The translations under genes and the position numbers were made by a program. Below, in pieces: positions 50,006 to 60,105 of a stretch of 64,000 bases of DNA (its first letter is position 1; each line of letters starts with the position of its first letter). The stretch comes from Pseudomonas benzenivorans. GTDB taxonomy: Bacteria; Pseudomonadota; Gammaproteobacteria; Pseudomonadales; Pseudomonadaceae. The stretch is taken from the NCBI RefSeq assembly GCF_024397895.1, contig NZ_CP073346.1, positions 2,666,001-2,730,000 of the forward strand. The letters are read 5' to 3'. The notes under the pieces are model-generated. The model had not been told where the DNA came from and did not search any database. It was given only the letters and a program-made list of their open reading frames with translations.

Positions 50006-53000
50006 GCGGCGCCAACCTGGACCTGCTGCAGGACAGTTTTTCCGGCCGCTCGCTGATCGAGGCCAGCGCCGGCACCGGCAAGACCTGGACCCTGACCGCG
50101 CTGTACGCCCGCCTGCTGCTGGAGAAGCAGCTGTCGGTGGCGCAGATCCTGGTGGTCACCTACACCACCGCGGCCACCGCCGAGTTGCGCGAGCGCGTTC
50201 GCCGGCGCCTGGCCGAGTTGCTGGCGGTCTACGAGCAGGGCCCCGGGGCGGACGAACTGCTCAACCGCCTGCACGCCCAGTACCCCGACCCGGCCAGCCA
50301 TCGCCGCCTGCTGCTGGCGGTGCACGGCTTCGACGAGGCGGCGATCTTCACCATTCACGGCTTCTGCCAGCGGGCCCTGCAGGACGCGGCCTTCGAGGCC
50401 GGCGGCGACTTCGACAACGAGCTGACCCAGGACGACCGCGAGGTGCTCGATGCCCTGCTCGCCGATCTCTGGCGTCATGAGCTGGCCGCCGCCGAGCCGC
50501 AGTGGGCGGCCTTCCTGGTGCAGCACAAGCTCACCCCGCAGCGCCTGCGCCAGCGCCTGCGCAGCCACCTGGGCAAGCCCTACCTGCGCATCGAGCCGGC
50601 GCCGGGCGCCCAGGCCGATCTCGGCGCCCTGGGCGCTGCCTGGGAGCAGGCGAGCGCTGCCTGGCAGCGCCACAGCGGCGAGTGGCTGACGCAGCTCAAG
50701 GCCTTCGAGGGCTTCAAGAGCAACATGGTCGATGCCACCAAGCTGGGCGCCTGGCAGCAGGCGCTGGATGGCTACTTCAGCGATGCGGCCGCCCTGTTCG
50801 GCGCCCTCGATGCGCTACCGCGGCTGTCCCGGGAGGGCCTGCTCAAGGCCAGCAAGAAGGGCGCCAGCGTGCCGCAAAGTCCCCTGGCCGATGCCCTGCA
50901 GCAGCTGTGCGAGGCGCTCGAGGCCGCGCGCCCCGCAGCCGAGCAGCGGTTGATCGACCTGCAGGTGCGGCTGATCGGCCAGCTCAACCAGCAGCTGCCG
51001 CAGCGCAAGGCGGCCCAGCGCCTGCTGGCCTTCGACGACCTGCTCAACCAGCTGCAGCAGGCCTTGTACGGCGAGGGCGGCGAGCACCTGGCCGGCACCC
51101 TGCGCACGCAGTACCCGGTGGCCCTGATCGACGAATTCCAGGACACCGATCCGATCCAGTACCAGATCTTCCGTCGGGTCTACGCGCACGAGGGCGATCT
51201 GTGCTTTGTCGGCGACCCCAAACAGGCCATCTACGCCTTCCGCGGCGCCGACCTGGCCACCTACCTGCAGGCCCGCCGGGAGGCCGCCCGGCAGTACAGC
51301 CTGGCCACCAACCACCGCTCCACCCCCGCACTGATCGCCGCCCTCAACCAGCTGTTCGGCCGGCCCATGTCCTTCGCCGAGCCGGGCCTGGACTACCCGC
51401 CGGTGGGCGCCAGCGCGCGGCCGCGGCCGCGCCTGGTGCTGCCGGAGGAGGCCCAGGGCGCGCCGCTGGCGCTGGTCTGGCTGGACGACGACCACCTGAC
51501 CAAGGGCCAGGCCGGCGCCCTGGCGGCACGCGACACGGCGCGGCGGATCGCCGCGGTGCTGGCGGCCAGTGCCCGCGGCGCGGCCTATTTCGATCAGCCG
51601 GGTGAACAGACTCCGCTCAAGGGCGGCGATATCGCCGTCTTGGTGGCCAGCCACCGCCAGGCCGCCGAGGTGGCCGCCGAACTGGCCGCGCGCGGCGTGC
51701 CCAGCGTGCGCCGCGGCAAGGAGAACGTCTGGCACAGCGAGGAGGCCGAGGCCTTGGCCGCGGTGCTCGCCGCCTACGCCGAGCCGGGCCGCGAGGGCGC
51801 CCTGCGCTACGCCCTGGCCAGCCGTCTGCTGGGCCGCAGCGCCCGTGACCTGGCGGCCTGCCAGGATGATGCGCGGGCCTGGGACGAGGAGCGCGAGGCG
51901 GCCGAACGCTACCACCAGCTGTGGCAGCAGCACGGCTTCATGCGCGCCTTCCGCGCCTGGCTGGACGAACAGCGGGTGGCCGAGCGGCTGCTGGCCCTGG
52001 TCGATGGCGAGCGCCGCCTGACCAATCTGCTGCACCTGGCCGAGCTGTTGCAGGGCGAGAGCCTGCAGCGCCCGGGCCTTGAGCAATTGCTGGCCTGGTT
52101 CGACGACCAGCGCCGCGCCGAGGCCCATGGCGAGGAGGCCCTGCTGCGCCTGGAGAGCGATGCCGAACGGGTGCAGATCGTCACCATCCACACCTCCAAG
52201 GGCCTGGAGTATCCGCTGGTGTTCTGCCCCTTCCTGTGGGATGGCGGCCTGCTGCGCAAGCAGGAGGACATCAGCTGCCATGCCGACGACGGCACGCCGC
52301 TGCTCGACCTGGGCGGCGCGCAACTCGACATCCATCGCCAACGTGCCCGCCAGGAGCGCTTCGCCGAGCGCCTGCGCCTGACCTACGTGGCCCTGACCCG
52401 CGCCCGCGATCGCCTGTGGCTGCATTGGGGGCCGGTGGACTGCAAGCCGAAGAAGGACGGCAGCCTCGGCGAGGAGGGCCTGCACAGCAGCGCCCTGGCC
52501 TGGCTGCTGCACGGCCGCCAGCTGCCGGGCGACGACGCCCTGGGCGAGCTGGCGGCGCATCTGCAGGACCTGAGTCCGGCGGGGTTGCGTGGCGAGCTCG
52601 ACGCGCTGGTCACCGCCAGCGCCGGCAAGATGGCCCTGCAGCCCTTGCACGAGCAGGAGGCCAGCGCCGCCGGCGAGCGCCGGGCGCCGGCCCCGCAACA
52701 CTTGGCCAGCCTGCAGCGCAGCCTGCACAGCGCCTGGCGCATCGGCAGCTTTTCCGGTCTGGCCGCCGGCCTGCACCTGGAGGCGCCGGACCGCGATGCC
52801 CTGGCCCTGCCGGATGCCGGCGAGCCGGGCACTGGCTTCTTCGCCTTCCCCCGGGGCGCCCGCGCCGGCACCTGCCTGCACGCCATTCTCGAGGACTGGG
52901 CGCGGGGCAAGGGCTCGCTGGGCGAGCTGGTCGAGCCGGCGCTCGGCGGCCATGGCATCAGCGCCGACTGGCAGGAGGTCGCGACCGTACAATTGCAGGC

Positions 53001-53541
53001 GGTGCTCGACACCGACCTGGATGGCAGCGGCCTGCGCCTGTCGGCCCTGACGCCGGCGCGGCGCCTGCCCGAGCTGGGTTTCACCTTCCCGGTCGCCGGC
53101 CTCGATGTGATTCGCCTGCGGGCGATCCTCGGCGATCCGGCTCACGGCCTGCCGGCGCCAATGCGCGAAGCCGGCGCGCGCCTGGAGTTCGACAGCCTCA
53201 AGGGCTTCCTCAAGGGCTTTATCGACCTGACCTTCGAGCACGACGGGCGCTGGTACATCGCCGACTACAAGTCCAACTGGCTCGGCCCGGATGCCGGCCA
53301 CTACCAGGGCGAGCGCCTGGTGCAGGCCCTGGCGAGCGAACACTACTACCTGCAGTACCTGATCTACCTGGTGGCGCTGCGGCGCTTCCTGCGTCAGCGC
53401 CTGAGCGACTTCGACGACAGTCAGCTGGGGGGCGCCTACTACCTGTTCCTGCGCGGCATGCCGCAGGCCGGGGTGTATTTCGCGCGCCCGGCCGACCGCC
53501 TGCTGGACGCCCTGGATCGACTGTTCGCGGAGGGGCACTGA
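50002..53541 (+). CDS. recB: exodeoxyribonuclease V beta subunit
   Basis: 3'-5' helicase and nuclease of RecBCD, 1179 residues. Walker A EASAGTGKTWTL near residue 20; motif II DEFQDTDPIQYQIF; motif III GDPKQAIYAFRGADL; motif V TIHTSKGLEYPLVF; motif VI YVALTRARDRLWL. The C-terminal nuclease domain shows GFIDLTFEHDGRWYIADYKS, with the Asp and Asp-Tyr-Lys active site. Starts inside recC and ends inside recD (shared TGATG). Confidence 0.97.
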   Translation: MSGANLDLLQDSFSGRSLIEASAGTGKTWTLTALYARLLLEKQLSVAQILVVTYTTAATAELRERVRRRLAELLAVYEQGPGADELLNRLHAQYPDPASHRRLLLAVHGFDEAAIFTIHGFCQRALQDAAFEAGGDFDNELTQDDREVLDALLADLWRHELAAAEPQWAAFLVQHKLTPQRLRQRLRSHLGKPYLRIEPAPGAQADLGALGAAWEQASAAWQRHSGEWLTQLKAFEGFKSNMVDATKLGAWQQALDGYFSDAAALFGALDALPRLSREGLLKASKKGASVPQSPLADALQQLCEALEAARPAAEQRLIDLQVRLIGQLNQQLPQRKAAQRLLAFDDLLNQLQQALYGEGGEHLAGTLRTQYPVALIDEFQDTDPIQYQIFRRVYAHEGDLCFVGDPKQAIYAFRGADLATYLQARREAARQYSLATNHRSTPALIAALNQLFGRPMSFAEPGLDYPPVGASARPRPRLVLPEEAQGAPLALVWLDDDHLTKGQAGALAARDTARRIAAVLAASARGAAYFDQPGEQTPLKGGDIAVLVASHRQAAEVAAELAARGVPSVRRGKENVWHSEEAEALAAVLAAYAEPGREGALRYALASRLLGRSARDLAACQDDARAWDEEREAAERYHQLWQQHGFMRAFRAWLDEQRVAERLLALVDGERRLTNLLHLAELLQGESLQRPGLEQLLAWFDDQRRAEAHGEEALLRLESDAERVQIVTIHTSKGLEYPLVFCPFLWDGGLLRKQEDISCHADDGTPLLDLGGAQLDIHRQRARQERFAERLRLTYVALTRARDRLWLHWGPVDCKPKKDGSLGEEGLHSSALAWLLHGRQLPGDDALGELAAHLQDLSPAGLRGELDALVTASAGKMALQPLHEQEASAAGERRAPAPQHLASLQRSLHSAWRIGSFSGLAAGLHLEAPDRDALALPDAGEPGTGFFAFPRGARAGTCLHAILEDWARGKGSLGELVEPALGGHGISADWQEVATVQLQAVLDTDLDGSGLRLSALTPARRLPELGFTFPVAGLDVIRLRAILGDPAHGLPAPMREAGARLEFDSLKGFLKGFIDLTFEHDGRWYIADYKSNWLGPDAGHYQGERLVQALASEHYYLQYLIYLVALRRFLRQRLSDFDDSQLGGAYYLFLRGMPQAGVYFARPADRLLDALDRLFAEGH

Positions 53542-55379
53542 TGCCGTTGGATGACATGCCGCTGGGCCCGCTGGAGCGCGCCCTGGTCGACAGCCTGCGG
53601 CGTCTCGACCCCGCGGCCGAGCCGCTGGTGCTGGCTTCCGCGGCGTTGCTGTGCAGCGCCCTGGAGCAGGGCGACGTGTGCCTGCCGCTGGTGCGCCTGG
53701 CCGGCCAGCGGCCCTGGCCGGAGCATGAATTGCGTCTGCCGAGCCTCGCCGACTGGCGCAGCCGCCTGCAGGCCTCGGCCCTGGTTGGCGCGCCAGGCGA
53801 CTTCGCGCCGCTGATCCTCGTCGGCGAGCGTCTGTACCTGGCCCGCTACGAGGCCTATGAACGGCAGCTGGCCGCGCAGCTGCTGGCCCGCGCCGGCGAC
53901 CGGCCCGAGGTCGATGAGGCCCGGCTGGGCGAGAGCCTGGCGCGGCTGTTCGCCTTCAACGCGTCGTCACAAGCAGGGCAGCAACCCGACTGGCAGCGCC
54001 TGGCCGCCGCCCAGGCGGTGCGCCGGCGCCTGGCGGTGATCTCCGGCGGTCCTGGCACCGGCAAGACCACCACCGTGGTGCGCCTGCTCGCCGCGCTGCT
54101 GGAGCAGGGCGCCGGGCTGGCCATCGGTTTGGCGGCGCCGACCGGCAAGGCGGCGGCGCGCATGGCCGAGGCGATCCGTGGGGCCAAGGCGGCGCTGCCG
54201 GTCGAGGAGGCGGTCAAGGCCGCCCTGCCGGAGGAGGCGCGCACCCTGCACCGCCTGCTCGGCAGCCGCGGCGATTCCCCGGCCGTGCGCCACCATGCCG
54301 GCAACCCGCTGGCCCTGGACGTGCTGGTGGTGGACGAGGCCTCGATGGTCGACCTGGCGCTGATGGCCAAACTGGTCGATGCCCTGCCGCCCGGCGCGCG
54401 GCTGATCCTGCTGGGCGACAAGGACCAGCTGGCGGCGGTGGAGGCCGGCGCGGTGTTCGCCGAGCTGTGCGAGGGCCGCGGCTTCGACGCCGCGGCCGCC
54501 GCCGAGTTGCAGCGCATCACCGGCCAGCAGGTGGCGGTGGAGCAACCCACCTCGGCCCTAGGCGATGCGGTGGTGCTGTTGACCCACAGCCATCGCTTCG
54601 CCGGCGACAGCGGCATCGGCGAATTGGCCCGGCGGATCAACGGCGGCGATGTCGCCGGCACCTTGCGCCTGTTGCAGGAGGACCGCGCCGACCTGGCGTG
54701 GAACGCCGAACCGACCCCCCAGGCCCTGCTCGAGCGCCTGGAGCAGGGTTACGCGCCCTTCCTCGCGGCCGCTCAGGGCGGCGATCCGGCCGCGGCCTTC
54801 GCCGCCTTCAATGCCTTCCGCGCGCTCTGCGCCCAGCGCGAGGGGGCCTGGGGCGTGAGCGGCATCAACGAGGCGCTGGAGGCGCGGATCAAGCGCCGTG
54901 GCCAGGTTGCCAGCCGCGAGCGCTGGTATGTCGGCCGGCCGGTGATGGTGCGGCAGAACGACTACGCCCTGGGCCTGTTCAACGGCGATATCGGCATCTG
55001 CCTGCACGGCGAGCACGGCCTGCGGGTGTTCTTCGAAGGCGAGGATGGCTTCCGTCCGTTCGCCCCGGCGCGCCTGCCGAGCCACGACAGCGCCTTCGCC
55101 ATGACGGTGCACAAGAGTCAGGGTTCGGAGTTCGCCGAGGTGCTGCTGGCGCTGCCCGAGCAACCCAGCCCGCTGCTCACCCGCAGCCTGTTCTACACCG
55201 GCATCACCCGGGCCAAGCAGCGGGTGGAGATCTGGGGCCTGGCGGCGCGTCTGGGCGAGGCGGTGGCGACCCGCGCCGAGCGTGCAGCGGGGCTGGCGGA
55301 GCGCCTGGCGCAGCGGCCGGTGGCCTCGGTAGAGGAGTTGAAAGTCGCGGCCACCGGGCAGCTGGGGCTGTTCGATTGA
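53541..55379 (+). CDS. recD: exodeoxyribonuclease V alpha subunit
   Basis: 5'-3' superfamily 1B helicase of RecBCD, 612 residues. Walker A SGGPGTGKTTTVVRLL, motif II VVDEASMVDLALM, motif III LILLGDKDQLAAVEAGAVF, and the C-terminal VHKSQGSEFAEVLLALP and FYTGITRAKQRVEIWG. The start codon shares one base with the recB stop. No clear terminator follows. Confidence 0.96.
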   Translation: MPLDDMPLGPLERALVDSLRRLDPAAEPLVLASAALLCSALEQGDVCLPLVRLAGQRPWPEHELRLPSLADWRSRLQASALVGAPGDFAPLILVGERLYLARYEAYERQLAAQLLARAGDRPEVDEARLGESLARLFAFNASSQAGQQPDWQRLAAAQAVRRRLAVISGGPGTGKTTTVVRLLAALLEQGAGLAIGLAAPTGKAAARMAEAIRGAKAALPVEEAVKAALPEEARTLHRLLGSRGDSPAVRHHAGNPLALDVLVVDEASMVDLALMAKLVDALPPGARLILLGDKDQLAAVEAGAVFAELCEGRGFDAAAAAELQRITGQQVAVEQPTSALGDAVVLLTHSHRFAGDSGIGELARRINGGDVAGTLRLLQEDRADLAWNAEPTPQALLERLEQGYAPFLAAAQGGDPAAAFAAFNAFRALCAQREGAWGVSGINEALEARIKRRGQVASRERWYVGRPVMVRQNDYALGLFNGDIGICLHGEHGLRVFFEGEDGFRPFAPARLPSHDSAFAMTVHKSQGSEFAEVLLALPEQPSPLLTRSLFYTGITRAKQRVEIWGLAARLGEAVATRAERAAGLAERLAQRPVASVEELKVAATGQLGLFD

Positions 55380-55472
55380 ATGGGATTACGCCAGGGACCT
55401 GAGGCTATACACTGAGCCCGGGCAGTTGTGGCTCAGACGCCCGGTCACTGGTCGAAGGAAGGATACTGTCGG

Positions 55473-56243
55473 TTGATACGGACGAGCAGATTCGGTTGGC
55501 TGGTATTGTTGCTGTGCCTGGTCGCGCGAGCCGAGGCCAACGACCTGCGCCTGGTCACCGGCGATGGCTATGCCCCCTTCACCAGCAAGGAACTGCCGGG
55601 CGGCGGCCTGCTCGCTCAGGTGGTCGAGCAGGCCCTGGGCCAGGCGCACGTCGCCAGCAGTCTCGACTGGTTGCCCTGGAGCCGTGGCCTGCGTATGACC
55701 CAGCAGGGCAAGTACGATGCCACCTTCCCCTATATCCGCACCGAGGCGCTGGGCGAGCAGTTCCTGTTTTCCGAACCGCTGATGGTGGTCAGGCAGCACC
55801 TGTTCAGCCTGGCCGGCAGGGCTTACGAGGTCGATGACCTGTCGACGCTGAGCGGCCGGCGCTTGTGCTATCCCCTCGGCTGGCAACTGCCCACGGCGAT
55901 TCAGGCCATGGTCGAGCAGGGTCGGCTGCTGCGTCATGCGCCCAAGGGATTGAACGAGTGCGCCCGCCTGTTGCTGCTCGGTCGCGACGACTTCTTCATC
56001 GCCAATGGCCCCATAGGCGCTGCGGCGCTCGCCGCCACCGGCCAGCCCGCCAGCCGCTTTCGCCGCTCGCGGAGCAGTTTTGGCGAGATCAGCCTGCACG
56101 TCATCGTGTCGCGTGCACACCCCCGCGCCGAGCAACTCATGCAGACCATCAACCTGAGCCTGCTGCAGTTTCGCGGCAGCGACCGCCACCTGCGCCTGCT
56201 CGACGCCTACCTTGAAGCCCGCGACCGTCAGGCCCAGCGCTGA
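55473..56243 (+). CDS. periplasmic substrate-binding protein, family 3
   Basis: 256 residues if it starts at TTG 55473, which places a signal peptide at the N-terminus (LVLLLCLVARAEA) and follows GGAAGG by 10 bases; a GTG 45 bases earlier is the alternative. The mature part resembles amino-acid-type binding proteins (VTGDGYAPFTSKELPGGGL, QQGKYDATFPYIRTEAL, EQFLFSEPLMVV). There is no permease or ATPase nearby, so it may be an orphan receptor or sensor. Ligand unknown. Confidence 0.8.
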   Translation: MIRTSRFGWLVLLLCLVARAEANDLRLVTGDGYAPFTSKELPGGGLLAQVVEQALGQAHVASSLDWLPWSRGLRMTQQGKYDATFPYIRTEALGEQFLFSEPLMVVRQHLFSLAGRAYEVDDLSTLSGRRLCYPLGWQLPTAIQAMVEQGRLLRHAPKGLNECARLLLLGRDDFFIANGPIGAAALAATGQPASRFRRSRSSFGEISLHVIVSRAHPRAEQLMQTINLSLLQFRGSDRHLRLLDAYLEARDRQAQR

Positions 56244-56252
56244 GCCTCGGGC

Positions 56253-57161
56253 TCAGAGCGCCAGCAGCATCAGCACCAGCGGCAGGCTGGCGGCGGCCAG
56301 CAGGGTCTGCAGGGTGATCAGGCCGGCCATCAGTTGACTGTCGCCGCCCAGCTGGCGGGTCAGCACGTAGGCGGTCGGCGCCGTGGGCAGGGCGAAGAAC
56401 AGCACCAGCACCGTGCTTTCCGTGGCCGGCAGGTGCAGCGCGTAGGCCACGGCCCAGGCCAGCGCCGGCATGGCCAGCAGGCGCAGCAGGCTGTTCCAGC
56501 CCAGGGCCGGAATCTCGCCCCCCAGTTGCTCGGGCTTGAGCGCCGCGCCGACGCAGAACAGGCCCAGCGGCAGGCTGGCGGCGGCCAGCAGGCCCAGCAG
56601 GCGCCCGGTGCCGCCCGGCAGGCCGAGGCCGCTGAAGTTGACCAGGGCGCCGCCGAAGCAGGCGAGGATCAAGGGGTTCTTGAGAATCGGCAGCAGCAGG
56701 CTGCGGGCGCTGACGCCGCGCTCGGCCGTCAGCGACCAGACCGACAGCACGTTCACCGTCGGCACCATCAGCGCCAGCATCAGCGCCGCCAGGGTCAGGC
56801 CTTCCTGGCCGAACAGGCTGGCCACCGCGGCCAGGCCCAGGTAGGTGTTGAAGCGCAGGGCACCCTGGGTGAAGGCGCCGAAGCGCGCCGCCCGCCAGCC
56901 GCGCAGGCGCCGCAGCAGCAGCAGGGCCAACCAGGCGATGCCCAGGGCGAGCATCACCGCCAGGCCCAGGCGCGGCAGCGCCGGATTGTCCAGCGGCGCA
57001 GTGGCCAGGCTGCTGAACAGCAGGGCGGGAAACAGGATGAAGTAGTTCAGCCGCTCGGCGCCGGGCCAGAAGGCTTCGTTGGGAAACTCCCAGCGGCGCA
57101 GGTAGTAGCCGGCGACGATCAAGGCGAACAGTGGCCACAAAGCCAGCAACAACTCCAGCAC
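56253..57161 (-). CDS. AEC family transporter
   Basis: 302 residues, about ten helices in two halves, auxin efflux carrier/malonate-type permease family. Family landmarks LNYFILFPALLFSSLA, QGALRFNTYLGLAAV and the second-half ALPTAPTAYVLTRQLGGD are clear. Convergent with the binding-protein gene and divergent from the GFA gene. Substrate unknown, probably an organic acid or amino acid. Confidence 0.92.
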   Translation of the reverse strand: MLELLLALWPLFALIVAGYYLRRWEFPNEAFWPGAERLNYFILFPALLFSSLATAPLDNPALPRLGLAVMLALGIAWLALLLLRRLRGWRAARFGAFTQGALRFNTYLGLAAVASLFGQEGLTLAALMLALMVPTVNVLSVWSLTAERGVSARSLLLPILKNPLILACFGGALVNFSGLGLPGGTGRLLGLLAAASLPLGLFCVGAALKPEQLGGEIPALGWNSLLRLLAMPALAWAVAYALHLPATESTVLVLFFALPTAPTAYVLTRQLGGDSQLMAGLITLQTLLAAASLPLVLMLLAL

Positions 57162-57252
57162 GACATTCCCCGGCGGCGGTCAAACGGCCATATTGGCCAG
57201 CACTGCCTGGCGAGGCAAGGGCGACGAGCAAGTAAACACCAGGAGGTGAGTG

Positions 57253-57657
57253 ATGGACGAGGTTCATGGCGGCGGCTGCCAGTGCGGCGCCTTGCGTTAC
57301 CGGTTCCGGGCACCGTTGCGCGATATCGCCCATTGTCACTGTACGGTGTGCCGGCGCAGCAGCGGCGGCATCGTCACTACCTGGATCAGCGTGCCCCTGA
57401 GCAGCTTCCAGTGGCTGGCCGGCACGCCCCGGGAATACGCCTCGTCCGGCAGCTGCACCCGCAGCTTCTGTGGTCAGTGCGGCGCTCAACTGACCCTCTT
57501 CACCACCCTCAGCCCAGAGACCCTGGATGTCACGGTGGCCACCCTGGATCACCCCGAGCAGGCCCCGGCCGAGCGGCATATCTGGGTGCAGAGCCGGCTG
57601 CCCTTGTTGCACCTGGACCCGCAGTTGCCGGATGAGCAGCAGGAGCTGATCCCCTGA
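57253..57657 (+). CDS. GFA family (Mss4-fold) zinc protein
   Basis: 134 residues with the zinc-binding cysteines of the glutathione-dependent formaldehyde-activating family: CQCG near the N-terminus, CHCTVC and CGQCG. AGGAGG is 6 bases before the ATG; the GTG one codon earlier is less well placed. Many members have no proven GSH-formaldehyde activity, so only the fold is claimed. Confidence 0.9.
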   Translation: MDEVHGGGCQCGALRYRFRAPLRDIAHCHCTVCRRSSGGIVTTWISVPLSSFQWLAGTPREYASSGSCTRSFCGQCGAQLTLFTTLSPETLDVTVATLDHPEQAPAERHIWVQSRLPLLHLDPQLPDEQQELIP

Positions 57658-57678
57658 CCGCCGGATGATTCCGGGCGG
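57658..57678. terminator. hairpin between GFA and DUF4105 genes
   Basis: CCGCCGGA and TCCGGGCGG pair with one bulge around a short loop, just after the GFA stop and before the convergent gene's stop. No T-run; weak evidence. Confidence 0.35.
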
Positions 57679-57683
57679 CGACC

Positions 57684-59636
57684 TCAGGGCAGCTGCAGGC
57701 CGCCGCCGGCCCGGTGCAGGGCGCGCAGGTGGGCGCGCAACGCCAGCAGATTGGCCTCGCCGGCTTCCAGTTCGGCCAGCAGGGCCGGCGCCAGCAGCGC
57801 GCGCACTTCTAGGTCGAGGTCGTCGCTGAGGCGGCGCAGCTGCTGTTGGCGGGCCTGACTCTCGGCTTCCAGGCGCTGCCACTCGCCGGCCTGGGGCAGG
57901 CCGTAGCCGCCGTCGAGCAGCTCCGCCGGGCGACTGAGAAACCCGCTGTTGGCGAGGATCTGCTGCAGCGCGTCGCCGGCCTTGTGCAGGCCCGGGTTCG
58001 TGCTGCCGAGGTCGCCGAGGTAGCGTTGCTTGAGCTGGTCCTGGGCCAGCAGCAGCTGGCGGCGCAGGGCCGCCTGTTCCAGCAGCAGCAAGGCGGCGGC
58101 AGCGCGCAGGTCGGCCTCGGCGAACCAGCGGCGCCGCGCCTGGGCCGGTTGCGCCAGCCAGTCTTCGACGCGCCGCTGGGCGATCGGCAGGCGCTCGCGC
58201 AGCACGGCGAACATCGCCTGGTAGCGCTCGCGAAAGGAGTCGAAGCGATAGCCCAGGCGCAGCGCCTCGCGCGGATCGTCGAGCACGCTGCGGTCGGCCA
58301 GCTCGCGCGCCACCAGGCCGTCCAGCAGGCCGTTGGGCAGGATGCTGTCGAAGCCCTGTAGCGCCGGCGTCTGGACGGCGCTGCGCAGCAGCTTGAGGGT
58401 CTCCACCGCGCAGTTGTTGGCGATGAAGTAGTAATCGCCGTCGTAGCTCCAGTGCTGCTCGGCGGCGCGGGTCACCAGGGCCTCCAGCTGCGCGCGTTCG
58501 AGCTTGAGCGGCACCGAGGCCAGGCTGCGCAGCTCGACCTTGGTGTACTCCTCGATCACCTGGGCCAGGGGCAGGACGAACAGCCGCGACGGATAGGCGC
58601 CGGTCAGGCCGTCCCAGCTGGACAGCTGCAGGTCGCCGACGAAGGCGCGGTAGGACAGCACCAGGTGCTGGTCGAGGTCCAGGCGGCAGTCCGGGCCGCG
58701 CGGTCGGCCGGGTGCGCAGATCACCAGGCGCAGCATGCTGTGGCCCCAGCGGCTGGCCCAGTCCTGGTTGGCTTCGGCGAGCAGGTAGTCGACCTGGTAG
58801 ACCCGCTCGGGGTCCAGGCGGCCCAGCGGCTGGCGGGCGAAGTCGCGGCCGGCGTTGAGGTAGGCGTAGCCATCGACGCAGGGCTGGGACAGCGGCGGTG
58901 CCCAGGCGAAATGGGCGCGAAAATAGCGCGCCAGCGACGGCCGACGGCAGGCGTAGCTGGGGTCCAGCAGGAAGTACTCGAGATTGACCGCGACGAACTC
59001 CCGGGGGTTGCTCAGTTCGTAGACATCCGGACTGCGTGCCAGCTGGGCGTTGACGTGTTCGCGCCGGCCGCGGCTGCCGACCCGCTGCGGCCAGCCGGCC
59101 AGATCGAGCAGGTAGGGATCGTCGCTCAAGGTGAAGCGCCGTGCGTCCTGGCCGCGGCAGGCGTCGGGCTGGCCGATCGGCCCCAGGCTGGCGGCGAGAC
59201 GGCGGCAGCGTTGCAGCTGGCGGCGTTCGGCGGCGGGCCACAGGCGCGCGCGGTCATACAGGTGGGCGACTTCGTGCACCAGGGTGGCCAGCAGTTCGCG
59301 GCGCAGGGTGCCGTGGGCCCGCCCGCTCGCTGCGCTGGCGGCGCTGCCGTCGCTCAGGGCCGGCAACAGCGCGGCGTTCAGCTCGATGCCGCTGAAGCGC
59401 CCGGCGCGGCCGTAGACCCGGCTCGGCATGTCGCGCCAGCGCACCCGGACGCGGCGATCGAGCTGCTGGCGCAGGCGCGGCGGCAAGGCCTCGAGGGCCT
59501 CGTCCAGGAGCGTCTGGCTGGCCAAGCGCTGCTGGCCGTTCAGGCCCTCGGCGTCCAGCCCCAGGCGCAGCTCGGCGTGGCTGCAGCTGCTGGCCAGCAG
59601 GGTCAACGCCAGCAGCCAGGCGCGGCCGCGGTTCAC
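57684..59636 (-). CDS. exported protein with zincin-like HEVAH motif and DUF4105-like domain
   Basis: 650 residues. Signal peptide ending at SHA (about 21). N-terminal half: HEVAH at 121-125, a zinc-peptidase motif, with candidate third ligand Glu213 or Glu220 in NPREFVAVNLEYF. Middle: DUF4105-like domain with His299 (RWGHSMLRL) and Cys409 (IANNCAVETL), an order seen in permuted NlpC/P60-like folds. C-terminal 150 residues are helical and coiled-coil-like. It overlaps the upstream DUF2388 gene by 4 bases. Enzyme activities are inferred. Confidence 0.85.
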   Translation of the reverse strand: MNRGRAWLLALTLLASSCSHAELRLGLDAEGLNGQQRLASQTLLDEALEALPPRLRQQLDRRVRVRWRDMPSRVYGRAGRFSGIELNAALLPALSDGSAASAASGRAHGTLRRELLATLVHEVAHLYDRARLWPAAERRQLQRCRRLAASLGPIGQPDACRGQDARRFTLSDDPYLLDLAGWPQRVGSRGRREHVNAQLARSPDVYELSNPREFVAVNLEYFLLDPSYACRRPSLARYFRAHFAWAPPLSQPCVDGYAYLNAGRDFARQPLGRLDPERVYQVDYLLAEANQDWASRWGHSMLRLVICAPGRPRGPDCRLDLDQHLVLSYRAFVGDLQLSSWDGLTGAYPSRLFVLPLAQVIEEYTKVELRSLASVPLKLERAQLEALVTRAAEQHWSYDGDYYFIANNCAVETLKLLRSAVQTPALQGFDSILPNGLLDGLVARELADRSVLDDPREALRLGYRFDSFRERYQAMFAVLRERLPIAQRRVEDWLAQPAQARRRWFAEADLRAAAALLLLEQAALRRQLLLAQDQLKQRYLGDLGSTNPGLHKAGDALQQILANSGFLSRPAELLDGGYGLPQAGEWQRLEAESQARQQQLRRLSDDLDLEVRALLAPALLAELEAGEANLLALRAHLRALHRAGGGLQLP

Positions 59637-59953
59637 CGGGCGAGGATGGCTTCGGCCAGCTGCTGATCGGAGGCGGCCTGGGCTTCGGGCACGCGGCTGC
59701 GAATGACGCCGAGCGCCGCTTCCAGGTGGGCGCCGCGGATCGCGCCCTGGCTGGCGACGAAGCTGGCGGCGTCGTCGCGGGCCTCGACCACCACCTTCAG
59801 GTCACGGATCGAGGTGGTGGTGTCCGAGGTGAAGTCGAGGCTGCGGTCCAGCGCGCGAACGATGATGTTGCTGGTGGCGACCAGGGTTTGCGCCTGGGCG
59901 CTGCCGGCGGACAGGGCGATACAGACGATGACGGCGAGCAGCGGACAGTGCAT
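59633..59953 (-). CDS. secreted DUF2388-like protein (copy A)
   Basis: 106 residues; signal peptide to AQA (about 21), mature part about 85. Core segment VEARDDAASFVASQGAIRGAHLEAAL is nearly the same as in the neighbouring copy B (59-83 there), so the two are paralogues. Stop overlaps the DUF4105-type gene start as ATGA, suggesting coupled expression and a shared envelope role. Function unknown. Confidence 0.85.
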   Translation of the reverse strand: MHCPLLAVIVCIALSAGSAQAQTLVATSNIIVRALDRSLDFTSDTTTSIRDLKVVVEARDDAASFVASQGAIRGAHLEAALGVIRSRVPEAQAASDQQLAEAILAR

Positions 59954-60105
59954 GGAGGGTCTCCGGGAGACGAGCGATGGCTATTGGACGCGGGACGGGT
60001 GGCGCGGTTCCTGCGCGCAGGGGCCGGACGGCGGCGGCAAGGCTAGCCGAATGCGTGTCGCCCGGCCAGAGACAGGCGTAGCGCTTGGGACGAGTCGGCT
60101 GCCTC

